From DAISJD01 sp036821645 (lineage in GTDB: Bacteria > Pseudomonadota > Alphaproteobacteria > ATCC43930 > CGMCC-115725): DNA of 9,236 nucleotides. The stretch's first letter is position 1, and each line of letters opens with the position of its first letter. The stretch spans positions 1 to 9,236 of the forward strand of contig DAISJD010000125.1 of NCBI GenBank assembly GCA_036821645.1, given 5' to 3'. The notes beneath the pieces were generated by a model. That model was not told where the DNA came from, ran no database searches, and was given only the letters and a program-made list of their open reading frames with translations. A program made the translations under genes and the position numbers. Shown piece by piece: positions 1-6,451 of the stretch.

Positions 1-60
1 AGTAAATTCAGTGTAATTATTTATCACTTTGAGTTCTATTTCTGATTGGCTTTGAGGCAT
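1..60 (-). CDS. 5' end of an unidentified AT-rich gene, cut by the window edge
   Basis: Reading leftward from an ATG at 60-58 there are 20 open codons to the edge of the window, beginning MPQSQSEIELKVINNYTEF. A GGAG ribosome binding site lies at 70-67, six bases before the start. A TTGACC / 17-base spacer / TTAAAT promoter-like pair (115-110 and 92-87) sits just upstream. The codons are AT-rich (AAT, ATA, TTT, AAA), quite unlike the GC-rich genes to the right, which hints at a transferred gene. No family can be recognised from 20 residues. The case for a gene rests on the ribosome binding site, the promoter-like pair and the divergent layout. A chance open frame of this length in AT-rich DNA remains possible. 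Confidence 0.45.
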   Translation of the reverse strand, partial: MPQSQSEIELKVINNYTEFT

Positions 61-86
61 TTTCAACTCCGTAAATGGCTTATATT

Positions 87-115
87 ATTTAATCTTAGGA
101 TTAATTTTGGGTCAA
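87..115 (-). promoter_or_regulatory. candidate leftward sigma-70-type promoter
   Basis: On the minus strand, TTGACC (115-110) is followed after exactly 17 bases by TTAAAT (92-87). That is 5 of 6 and 4 of 6 matches to the standard -35 and -10 boxes. Transcription would start near 80, giving a leader of about 20 bases before the ATG at 60. The surrounding DNA is AT-rich, so chance matches are more likely than usual. Confidence 0.3.
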
Positions 116-120
116 GATTT

Positions 121-232
121 TCTAACAATTAAAATTTTTACGTCTTATGAGAAACGTTATCACAGAAAATCGTTATAGTTGTGTTGTGATTTTTTTTCCA
201 CTCATTAATAGCAATTTTTTTTATACGGCTTT
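121..232 (+). promoter_or_regulatory. candidate kdp control region with paired T-tracts
   Basis: This AT-rich stretch is the only non-coding DNA upstream of the kdp genes, so it should hold their promoter. Two runs of eight T lie at 190-197 and 215-222, 25 bases apart start to start. The second runs directly into TTATAC (221-226), a plausible -10 box without a good -35 partner, as expected of an activator-dependent promoter. The known E. coli KdpE target is T-rich and contains TTTATAC next to a T-tract, so the resemblance is suggestive. A CGTTAT word is also repeated at 155-160 and 171-176. Transcription from here would leave a leader of about 125 bases before the first ORF. KdpE binding is inferred. 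Confidence 0.35.
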
Positions 233-358
233 GATTCTCCGCCCCCCGAACCGCTCTCGAATTTTTATGGGGGTTTGATCTAGAACAGGGACGTGGCGGG
301 CGTCGGGTGGTGTCATCCGTCGGATCTTGCCGCGTTTGGTTTTGGAGGCACCGGCATC

Positions 359-442
359 ATGGCCGATTTTCTGTGGTGTGCCCTTATCCTCGGTCTCTTT
401 GCCGGCGGGTGGGCCTATCTGTCCGGGTGCGAGCGGCTGTGA
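359..442 (+). CDS. 27-aa hydrophobic microprotein ORF upstream of kdpF
   Basis: This short ORF starts at ATG 359 with a strong GGAGG (344-348) ten bases upstream and ends at TGA 440-442. The 27-residue product starts MADFLWCALI, continues through a Gly/Leu/Ala-rich stretch with two Trp, and ends YLSGCERL. Residues 4 to 22 could form one membrane-spanning helix, with the charged end (CERL) at the C terminus. It lies 55 bases before kdpF in the same direction, so it is probably the first cistron of the kdp operon. From memory, similar tiny hydrophobic ORFs ending in an acidic-Arg-Leu tail precede kdpF in other proteobacteria and are usually unannotated or hypothetical. I infer a small membrane peptide, possibly a Kdp accessory like KdpF. 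Its function is unknown. Confidence 0.6.
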   Translation: MADFLWCALILGLFAGGWAYLSGCERL

Positions 443-497
443 GCCCGTCCCCATGCTTCTTCCCCCTCTCCCTCTTCGCACGCTGGAGTGCCGCGTG

Positions 498-587
498 ATG
501 GTGTTCGATCTCATCCTGGGCGGCGTCGTGTCGATCGGGCTGTCGGCCTATCTGGTCTATGCCCTGATCCATCCTGAAAAGTTCTGA
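498..587 (+). CDS. kdpF: KdpF, small stabilising subunit of the K+-transporting ATPase
   Basis: The product is 29 residues, matching the size of E. coli KdpF. It is a single hydrophobic helix (about residues 3 to 24) ending in the typical ALIHPEKF tail, the family signature being a Tyr/Leu-rich helix followed by [LI]xxPE[KR]F. KdpF binds in the inner membrane at the KdpA-KdpB interface and stabilises the KdpFABC complex. The start is ATG 498 with GGAG at 485-488. A GTG immediately before it (495-497) is in frame and could also serve. An in-frame extension reaches back to ATG 327 and would give 86 residues, but its Pro/Cys-rich N-terminal part overlaps the microprotein ORF in another frame and looks non-coding. 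The stop lies two bases before the kdpA start, so translation is probably coupled. Confidence 0.93.
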   Translation: MVFDLILGGVVSIGLSAYLVYALIHPEKF

Positions 588-589
588 TC

Positions 590-2314
590 ATGACCCTGAA
601 CGCTTTCATTCAGATCGCGCTGTTCGTCGCGGTCATCCTCGTCGTCACCAGACCCTTGGGCGGCTATATCGCGCGGGTCTTTGCGGGCGAGGCCACTTTC
701 CTGTCGCCGGTTCTGCGCCCGATCGAGCGCCTGTTCTATCGCGCCGCCGGGGTCGATGTTGACGCCGAACAGGACTGGTTCATCTATGGGATCTCGATGC
801 TGCTGTTCAGCCTCTTGGGCGTCTTGAGCCTCTATGCCCTGATGCGGATGCAGGATGTACTGCCGTTCAATCCGGCGGGCCTGGGGCCGGTCGCCCCCGA
901 TCTTGCCTTCAATACGGCGGTCAGTTTCGTGACCAACACGAATTGGCAATCTTATGCCGGTGAAAGCACCATGAGCTATCTGACCCAGATGGCTGGGCTC
1001 ACCGTGCATAATTTCGTCTCGGCGGCGACCGGGATTGCGCTCGCCCTTGCCTTGGTGCGCGGGTTTGCCCGGCGCAATGCCAAGACGATCGGCAATTTCT
1101 GGGTCGATCTGACGCGGGCGACCCTCTATCTGCTGCTGCCGATTGCGATCGTTCTGGCCCTCGTCTTCGTGTGGCAGGGCGTTCCCCAAACGCTTGCCCC
1201 CTCTATCGAGGCGCAAACGGTGGAAGGGGTGAAACAGGTCATCGCCGTCGGACCCGTCGCCTCGCAAGAAGCGATCAAGGTGTTCGGCACCAATGGTGGC
1301 GGGTTCTTTAACGCGAATTCGGCCCATCCGTTCGAAAATCCGACCGCCCTCACCAATTTCCTGCAAATGGTGGCGATCCTGGCGATCGGGGCCGCCTTGA
1401 CCAATACGTTCGGGCGCATGGTCGGCAATGAACGCCAAGGTTGGGCCTTGTTCGGGGCGATGGGGGTTCTGTTTCTGGTCGGGCTTGCGGTGCTCTATCC
1501 GTTGGAGGCGGCGGGCAATCCGCAGCTTGCCGCCCTCGGCATCGATCAGGCGGCGGGGCCGGGACAGGTCGGGGGCAATATGGAAGGCAAAGAGGTCCGT
1601 TTCGGCATCGCCGGGTCCGCCCTCTTCGCGAATGCCACGACCGATACGTCCTGCGGGGCCGTCAACAGCATGCATGACAGTCTGATGCCGCTTTCGGGGC
1701 TTGTAACCCTGGTCAATATGCAACTGGGCGAGATCATCTTCGGCGGGGTGGGCTCCGGCCTTTACGGCATGTTGATGTTCGCCCTCATCGCGGTGTTCGT
1801 GGCGGGCCTGATGGTCGGGCGCACGCCCGAATATCTCGGCAAGAAGATCGAGGCGCGCGAGGTCAAGATGGCGATCCTGGCGATCTTGGTTCTGCCCCTG
1901 TCGATCCTGGGCTTTACGGCCTTGGGGGCTGTCTTGAGCGACGGCACGTCGGCGCTCAACAATGCCGGGCCGCACGGGTTTTCCGAGATGCTTTATGCCT
2001 ATACGTCGGCGACGGCGAATAACGGCAGTGCGTTTGCGGGCCTGACGGCCAACCTGTTTTATAACCTGACCCTCGGTCTTGCGATGTTCATCGGGCGGTT
2101 CCTGTTCATCGTGCCGATGTTGGCGGTGGCGGGGTCGCTCGCCGCGAAAAAGAGCGTGCCGCCGACCAGCGGCACGTTTGCGACCGACAATGGCGTGTTC
2201 GTCGGCCTGTTGGTGGCGGTTATCGCGATCGTGGGCGGGTTGACCTTCTTCCCCGCATTGGCGCTGGGGCCGGTGGCGGAACATCTGGCGCTCGTCGCCG
2301 GTCGCCAATTCTGA
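590..2314 (+). CDS. kdpA: KdpA, K+-binding and translocating subunit
   Basis: KdpA is the channel-like subunit of the inner-membrane K+-importing P-type ATPase and belongs to the superfamily of K+ transporters (Trk/Ktr/HKT-like). The 574 residues are slightly longer than the 557 of E. coli. All four pore-loop repeats that build the selectivity filter are visible: TNTNWQ (115-120), GTNGGGFF (233-240), TTDTSCGAVNSMHDS (350-364) and TSATANNGSAF (472-482). Q120 corresponds to E. coli Q116, a residue known to affect K+ affinity. About ten hydrophobic spans surround these loops, beginning at residues 5-20. ATG 590 follows the kdpF stop by two bases. The kdpB start lies 15 bases downstream with its own GGAG. 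Expression is expected only under K+ limitation. I see no truncation or damaged motif. Confidence 0.98.
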   Translation: MTLNAFIQIALFVAVILVVTRPLGGYIARVFAGEATFLSPVLRPIERLFYRAAGVDVDAEQDWFIYGISMLLFSLLGVLSLYALMRMQDVLPFNPAGLGPVAPDLAFNTAVSFVTNTNWQSYAGESTMSYLTQMAGLTVHNFVSAATGIALALALVRGFARRNAKTIGNFWVDLTRATLYLLLPIAIVLALVFVWQGVPQTLAPSIEAQTVEGVKQVIAVGPVASQEAIKVFGTNGGGFFNANSAHPFENPTALTNFLQMVAILAIGAALTNTFGRMVGNERQGWALFGAMGVLFLVGLAVLYPLEAAGNPQLAALGIDQAAGPGQVGGNMEGKEVRFGIAGSALFANATTDTSCGAVNSMHDSLMPLSGLVTLVNMQLGEIIFGGVGSGLYGMLMFALIAVFVAGLMVGRTPEYLGKKIEAREVKMAILAILVLPLSILGFTALGAVLSDGTSALNNAGPHGFSEMLYAYTSATANNGSAFAGLTANLFYNLTLGLAMFIGRFLFIVPMLAVAGSLAAKKSVPPTSGTFATDNGVFVGLLVAVIAIVGGLTFFPALALGPVAEHLALVAGRQF

Positions 2315-2329
2315 GCCCGGAGAAAGAGC

Positions 2330-4396
2330 ATGACACAACAAACTGAGCGGCAACGGGGCTCGATCCTCGATCCCGCTATTCTGGTGCCCGCCCTCGGGCA
2401 ATCCTTCGTCAAACTCGACCCGCGCAGCCTGGTCCGTAATCCGGTCATGTTCGTGGTCGAAGTCGTGGCGGCCCTCACCACGCTCATCATGCTGCGCAAT
2501 CTCGTCATTGGCGCGGGGCATGGCGGGTTCGAGGCCCAGATCGTGCTGTGGCTGTGGTTTACCGTGGTGTTTGCCAATTTCGCCGAAGCCGTGGCCGAGG
2601 GGCGCGGCAAGGCCCAGGCGGAGGCCCTGCGCAAGACCAGAACCGAAACCATGGCAAAACGCTATGTATCGGGTGCCGACGGTCGGGTGGAACTGGTGCC
2701 GGGTCTCGGCCTTAAGGCCGGCGATTACGTCCTGGTCGAGGCGGGCGATCTCATCCCGTCCGACGGCGAGGTGTGCGAAGGGGTGGCCTCGGTCGATGAA
2801 TCGGCCATTACCGGCGAAAGTGCGCCGGTGATCCGCGAAAGCGGCGGCGATCGGTCGGCCGTTACCGGCGGCACGCGGGTCTTGTCCGATTGGATCAAGG
2901 TGCGCATCACGGCCAGTCAGGGCTCGACCTTCATCGATCGCATGATCGCGCTCGTCGAAGGGGCGTCGCGGCAAAAGACCCCGAACGAGATTGCCCTCAA
3001 TATCCTGTTGATCGGGATGACCCTGATCTTTGTGTTGGCCACGGTCAGTATCCCCAGTTTTGCGATCTATGCCGGGGGGGCCGTGCCGGTCGTGGTGCTG
3101 GTCGCCTTGTTCGTCACCCTCATCCCGACCACGATCGGGGCGTTGTTGTCGGCGATCGGGATTGCCGGGATGGACCGGTTGGTCAAATTCAACGTGCTGG
3201 CTATGTCGGGTCGTGCGGTCGAGGCGGCGGGGGATGTCGATTCCCTGTTGTTGGACAAGACCGGGACGATCACGCTGGGCAATCGGGTTGCGGTTGAACT
3301 CGTCCCCCTGCCGGGGGTGAGCGAACGGGATCTGGCCGATGCGGCACAGCTTTCGTCGCTCTCGGACGAGACGCCGGAAGGCCGGTCCATCGTCGTCTTG
3401 GCCAAGGAAAAATACAATATCCGGGCCCGGGAAATGGGGCCGCTCAAGGCGAATTTCGTGCCGTTTTCCGCCCAAACCCGGATGAGCGGGATCGATATCG
3501 AAGAAAGTGCCATCCGCAAGGGGGCCGTCGATGCGGTGATCGCCTGGGTGCGGGCGGTCAATAAGAACCCGAATATGCCGTTTCCCCGTGAAATGGATCA
3601 GGCGGTGGAACGCATTTCCAAGGCGGGCGGCACGCCGCTTGCCGTGGCGCGGGACGGGCGGATGCTGGGCGTCATCTATCTGAAAGACGTGGTGAAGGGC
3701 GGCATTCGCGAACGGTTCGCCGAATTGCGCCGGATGGGCATTCGCACGGTGATGATCACTGGGGACAATCCTCTGACGGCGGCGGCCATTGCGGCGGAAT
3801 CCGGGGTCGACGATTTCCTGGCCGAGGCAACGCCGGAAGCCAAGCTGAAACTTATCCGCGACGAACAGGCAAAGGGCAAACTCGTCGCGATGTGCGGCGA
3901 CGGGACCAACGACGCCCCGGCCCTCGCCCAGGCCGATGTCGGGGTCGCCATGCAGACCGGCACGGTGGCCGCGCGCGAGGCGGGCAATATGGTCGATCTC
4001 GACAGCGATCCGACCAAGCTCATCGAAATCGTGGCCATCGGCAAGCAATTGCTGATGACGCGCGGCGCGCTCACCACCTTTTCGATCGCCAATGACGTCG
4101 CGAAATATTTTGCGATCATTCCGGCGATGTTCGTGACGATCTATCCCGAATTGCAAAGCCTGAACGTGATGGGATTGAAGAGCCCGGAAAGCGCCATCCT
4201 GTCGGCGATTATCTTCAACGCGCTGATCATCATCGCGCTTATTCCGTTGGCCTTGAAAGGGGTGCGCTATCGGCCGCAATCGGCGTCGCAACTTTTGCTG
4301 CGCAATTTGGCGATCTATGGCGTGGGCGGGGTGATCGTGCCGTTTATCGGGATCAAGGCGATCGATCTCATGATCACCGGGGTCGGTCTTATCTGA
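2330..4396 (+). CDS. kdpB: KdpB, P-type ATPase catalytic subunit
   Basis: KdpB hydrolyses ATP to drive K+ import through KdpA. The 688 residues compare with 682 in E. coli. Diagnostic P-type ATPase motifs appear in order. TGES in the actuator domain has its Ser at residue 164 (E. coli S162, whose phosphorylation inhibits the pump at high K+). DKTGTIT has the phosphorylated Asp at 309. FVPFSAQTRMSG and KGAVDAV belong to the nucleotide-binding domain. MITGDNP and MCGDGTNDAPA (from residue 521) form the hinge and Mg2+ site. NDVAKYF has D589 and K592, matching the charged pair in the membrane (E. coli D583/K586). A GGAG at 2319-2322 precedes ATG 2330 by seven bases. The inhibitory Ser is retained, so post-translational shut-off is likely possible here. 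The gene appears intact. Confidence 0.98.
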   Translation: MTQQTERQRGSILDPAILVPALGQSFVKLDPRSLVRNPVMFVVEVVAALTTLIMLRNLVIGAGHGGFEAQIVLWLWFTVVFANFAEAVAEGRGKAQAEALRKTRTETMAKRYVSGADGRVELVPGLGLKAGDYVLVEAGDLIPSDGEVCEGVASVDESAITGESAPVIRESGGDRSAVTGGTRVLSDWIKVRITASQGSTFIDRMIALVEGASRQKTPNEIALNILLIGMTLIFVLATVSIPSFAIYAGGAVPVVVLVALFVTLIPTTIGALLSAIGIAGMDRLVKFNVLAMSGRAVEAAGDVDSLLLDKTGTITLGNRVAVELVPLPGVSERDLADAAQLSSLSDETPEGRSIVVLAKEKYNIRAREMGPLKANFVPFSAQTRMSGIDIEESAIRKGAVDAVIAWVRAVNKNPNMPFPREMDQAVERISKAGGTPLAVARDGRMLGVIYLKDVVKGGIRERFAELRRMGIRTVMITGDNPLTAAAIAAESGVDDFLAEATPEAKLKLIRDEQAKGKLVAMCGDGTNDAPALAQADVGVAMQTGTVAAREAGNMVDLDSDPTKLIEIVAIGKQLLMTRGALTTFSIANDVAKYFAIIPAMFVTIYPELQSLNVMGLKSPESAILSAIIFNALIIIALIPLALKGVRYRPQSASQLLLRNLAIYGVGGVIVPFIGIKAIDLMITGVGLI

Positions 4397-4413
4397 GAAA
4401 GGGACGAAGAATC

Positions 4414-5019
4414 ATGTTGAAGCAACTGCGCCCGGCCCTGGTTCTCCTGGTCCTTTTGACGATCGTGACCGGTGGGCTTTATCCGGCCTTGATCACGGGC
4501 ATCGCCCAAGCGGCCTTTCCCGACCAGGCAAACGGCAGTCTGGTGACGAAGGGTGGGGTCGTTGTGGGCTCGCACCTCATCGGTCAGAATTTTACCAGCC
4601 CTGCCTATTTCCACGGTCGCCCGTCGGCAACGACCGACACGGATCCGGCCGATCCGACCAAGACGATTCCGTCGCCTTATAAGGCCGATGCGTCCGGGGC
4701 ATCCAATCTCGGCCCGACATCGGCGGTACTCATGGAACGGGTGAAGGCCGATGCGGCGGCCTTGCGGTCATCGCCTGAGACGCCAATCCCGGTCGATCTC
4801 GTGACCGCCTCGGCAAGCGGCCTCGACCCGGACATCACCCCTGCAGCGGCCCTGTTTCAGGCCGAACGGGTGGCCAAGGCCCGCAAATTACCGCTTACCG
4901 CCGTCAAAGCCTTGATCGAGGCCGAGACCGTGCCGCGTCTCTTCGGGGTGTTGGGCGAAAGCCATGTGAATGTCTTGGCACTCAATCTCGCCCTCGATAA
5001 GATGGCGGCGGCACAGTAA
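4414..5019 (+). CDS. kdpC: KdpC, accessory subunit of the K+-transporting ATPase
   Basis: KdpC is a single-span inner-membrane protein with a periplasmic domain. It is needed for assembly of KdpFABC and for its high apparent K+ affinity. The 201 residues (190 in E. coli) contain one N-terminal membrane helix at about 7-29. Family motifs follow: GSHLIGQNF, YFHGRPSA, SGASNLGPTS, the VDLVTASASGLDPDI segment, and a C-terminal RLFGVLGESHVNVLALNLALD-type block. The usual Pro in GEPxVNVL is Ser here, a minor change. The start at ATG 4414 is 17 bases after kdpB, with purine-rich AGAAAGGGACGAAG upstream. The gene ends the structural part of the operon and is followed by a strong terminator, so it may be the last gene of most transcripts. 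Confidence 0.97.
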   Translation: MLKQLRPALVLLVLLTIVTGGLYPALITGIAQAAFPDQANGSLVTKGGVVVGSHLIGQNFTSPAYFHGRPSATTDTDPADPTKTIPSPYKADASGASNLGPTSAVLMERVKADAAALRSSPETPIPVDLVTASASGLDPDITPAAALFQAERVAKARKLPLTAVKALIEAETVPRLFGVLGESHVNVLALNLALDKMAAAQ

Positions 5020-5036
5020 CGGCGCTGCTGCGTTCT

Positions 5037-5069
5037 GGATCGCCCGCCCGGTGCCGGGCGATCCTTTTT
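5037..5069 (+). terminator. strong intrinsic terminator after kdpC
   Basis: A perfect 10-bp stem, GGATCGCCCG (5037-5046) paired with CGGGCGATCC (5055-5064), encloses an 8-base loop and is followed by five T (5065-5069). This is a classic rho-independent terminator. It lies between kdpC and kdpE, which should be lower in expression than kdpFABC or be transcribed from another start. An alternative CCCGG/CCGGG pairing inside the loop region is also possible but weaker. Confidence 0.85.
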
Positions 5070-5106
5070 ATCGTGCCTTCAGGCATGCGACCAGCGAGGC
5101 TCCTCC

Positions 5107-5805
5107 ATGTCCGCCCATCCCGTTGCCATTCTTGTCGTCGATGACGAACCCCAGATCAGGCGGTTGCTGAAAACCAGCCTCGCTGCGCAAAAATTTCAGG
5201 TGGTCGAGGCAAACAATGCGGCGAATGCCCTGAAAAAACTCGCGGGCGAGACGATCGATCTCGTGATTTTGGATTTGGGATTGCCCGATCAGAGCGGCCT
5301 CGATCTTATCCCCCTCATTCGGCAGGATTTCACCGTGCCGATCATTGTCCTGTCCGTGCGCAGCGACGAGGCGGGCAAGGTGCGGGCGCTCGAATTGGGG
5401 GCCGACGATTACATTACCAAACCGTTCGGTATGGCCGAACTCGTGATGCGGATCCGGGTCGCCCTGCGCCATCGGTATCAGGCCCAGGGGACGCAGCCGA
5501 TGCTGCATTGCGGCGATCTCACCATCGATCTCGTCGATCGCCGCGTGACGCGCGCCGGGCATGAGATCAAGCTTTCACCCACGGAATATGATCTGCTGCG
5601 TCTGCTTGCCGAACATTCGGGGAAAATCCTGACCCATGATTTCTTGCTGCGCCGGGTTTGGGGTGACGATAAGGCCGACGATATCCAATATCTGCGGGTC
5701 TATATCCGGGCCTTGCGCCATAAATTGGGCGATGGTGAGGCCCTGTCGGACATTATCCGCACGGAAACGGGGATCGGCTATCGGTTGATGGTGACGGACG
5801 CTTGA
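5107..5805 (+). CDS. kdpE: KdpE-type response regulator (OmpR/PhoB family)
   Basis: This is a cytoplasmic two-component response regulator expected to activate the kdp operon. The 232 residues split into a receiver domain (about 5-122) and a winged-helix DNA-binding domain (about 133-229). Receiver residues are intact: D12 and D13 for Mg2+, D56 as phosphoacceptor within VILDLGLP, S83, and K105 in YITKPF. The output domain shows the LSPTEYDLL, GKILTHDFLLRRVWG, YLRVYIRALRHKL and TETGIGYRL blocks typical of KdpE. GAGG at 5096-5099 lies seven bases before ATG 5107. Its partner kinase gene kdpD, normally just upstream, is missing, and a terminator separates it from kdpC. The last 28 bases overlap the 3' end of a convergent gene. 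Assignment as KdpE rather than another OmpR-type regulator rests on sequence style plus position. Confidence 0.93.
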   Translation: MSAHPVAILVVDDEPQIRRLLKTSLAAQKFQVVEANNAANALKKLAGETIDLVILDLGLPDQSGLDLIPLIRQDFTVPIIVLSVRSDEAGKVRALELGADDYITKPFGMAELVMRIRVALRHRYQAQGTQPMLHCGDLTIDLVDRRVTRAGHEIKLSPTEYDLLRLLAEHSGKILTHDFLLRRVWGDDKADDIQYLRVYIRALRHKLGDGEALSDIIRTETGIGYRLMVTDA

Positions 5806-6200
5806 ACGGGGCTGATCGGTCGGCCAAGACCGGAGGCGGTGCGCCAAGCCGGGGCGGCCTCTTGGGTGGCCCAATATTCGTCAAGTTCGGCAATCTGCCC
5901 CGCCTTGATGCGGAAAAACGATGTAGCAAAGAAACGATGGGGGGCGTGATCGACCGCCACGACGGAAAAGCCCCGACCATCGGTCAGAAGACCGTGATCC
6001 AAGAGCGTGATGGTCCATCCTTCGGGGTATGTTGCATTGACGGCGATGATGGCATCGCGCCCGTCGAACTGTTCATTCGTTGCGATCCAGCGCATCCGCG
6101 CGGTCGGCGCGAACAAGGCTCGGGCGGCGTCCCAGTCCCGCGCCTCGTAGCGACTCCACAGATTTTGGATGAGGTCGGGGATAGAATCGGGTCTGCTCAT
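5778..6200 (-). CDS. SnoaL-like / NTF2-fold protein of unknown function
   Basis: The 140-residue product has the pattern of a small cone-shaped NTF2/SnoaL-like domain. Helical residues (LIQNLWSRYEARDWDAARALFA, about 11-31) lead into strands such as RMRWIAT, then FDGRDAI, a YPEGWTI turn (58-64), and paired strands ending VDHAPHRFFATSFFRIKAGQIAELDEYWA (83-111). FFR-x-KxGxIxExxEYWA is characteristic of the family. These proteins include polyketide cyclases, isomerases and many uncharacterised members, so no reaction can be assigned. There is no signal peptide, so it is probably cytoplasmic. An AAAAAAGG tract lies about nine bases before ATG 6200. The final 28 bases, encoding a variable tail after AWR (120), overlap the convergent end of kdpE. 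It appears to be a single-gene unit. Confidence 0.85.
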   Translation of the reverse strand: MSRPDSIPDLIQNLWSRYEARDWDAARALFAPTARMRWIATNEQFDGRDAIIAVNATYPEGWTITLLDHGLLTDGRGFSVVAVDHAPHRFFATSFFRIKAGQIAELDEYWATQEAAPAWRTASGLGRPISPVQASVTINR

Positions 6201-6451
6201 GCCGGATGACCTTTTTTCGAGGGGCGATGAAAAATTTTCTGGCTGGGACTCAATAACGAAGCGCCTTTCTTAATATCATTGAAAATCAATATATTAAATA
6301 TTTTTATTGGACACTATTTAGGATTATCGCGTGCATAAAAAATGAATCTATGAAAAAAATATTTTCTGGTCAGGGCGCTTAAAATTTTTGTAAAGTTTTT
6401 TGCATAGAAGATACCCGCGCATAAGGTGCACGTCTGATCTTTGGAGGATGC
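6201..6451. other. AT-rich divergent intergenic region
   Basis: These 251 bases separate the leftward SnoaL-like gene from the rightward RlpA-like gene and should hold both promoters. The DNA is far more AT-rich than the genes, with a core of almost pure A/T around 6271-6310. I see an ATTGA-AAA-TCAAT palindrome at 6278-6290 and a near direct repeat described separately. TTGTAA with GATACC 16 bases downstream (within about 6391-6415) is a weak rightward promoter candidate. I found no credible ORF or RNA gene in it. Confidence 0.6.
6227..6369. repeat. imperfect direct repeat flanking an AT-rich core
   Basis: ATGAAAAATTTTCTGG at 6227-6242 recurs as ATGAAAAAAATATTTTCTGG at 6350-6369, the second copy carrying four extra A/T bases. 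Between them lie an inverted pair, AAGCGCC (6259-6265) with GGCGCTT starting just outside at 6374-6380, and the ATTGA-AAA-TCAAT palindrome. The repeats may be regulator sites or traces of a local duplication. Low complexity makes some of the match cheap, though the shared TTTTCTGG end is less so. Confidence 0.4.

Noticed and set aside
233..358. Possible riboswitch or attenuator in the long kdp leader
   Set aside because: Only a weak CCCCC (243-247) / GGGGG (270-274) pairing and minor dyads are visible. There is no terminator with a T-run and no known K+- or c-di-AMP-responsive RNA pattern.
327..587. 86-aa in-frame extension of KdpF
   Set aside because: The added N-terminal part is Pro/Cys-rich, has no KdpF homology pattern and overlaps the better-supported 27-codon ORF. 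The 29-aa form matches the family length and has its own GGAG.
557..4291. 1244-codon open frame on the minus strand opposite kdpA and kdpB
   Set aside because: It is codon-aligned with kdpA and kdpB and stays open only because those genes use no TTA, CTA or TCA codons there. The translation is rich in His, Arg, Asp and Gln with no domain, which is typical of the antisense of GC-rich genes.
5802..6209. 135-codon plus-strand frame opposite the SnoaL-like gene
   Set aside because: The minus strand carries clear NTF2-fold family motifs, while this frame has none and lacks a ribosome binding site.
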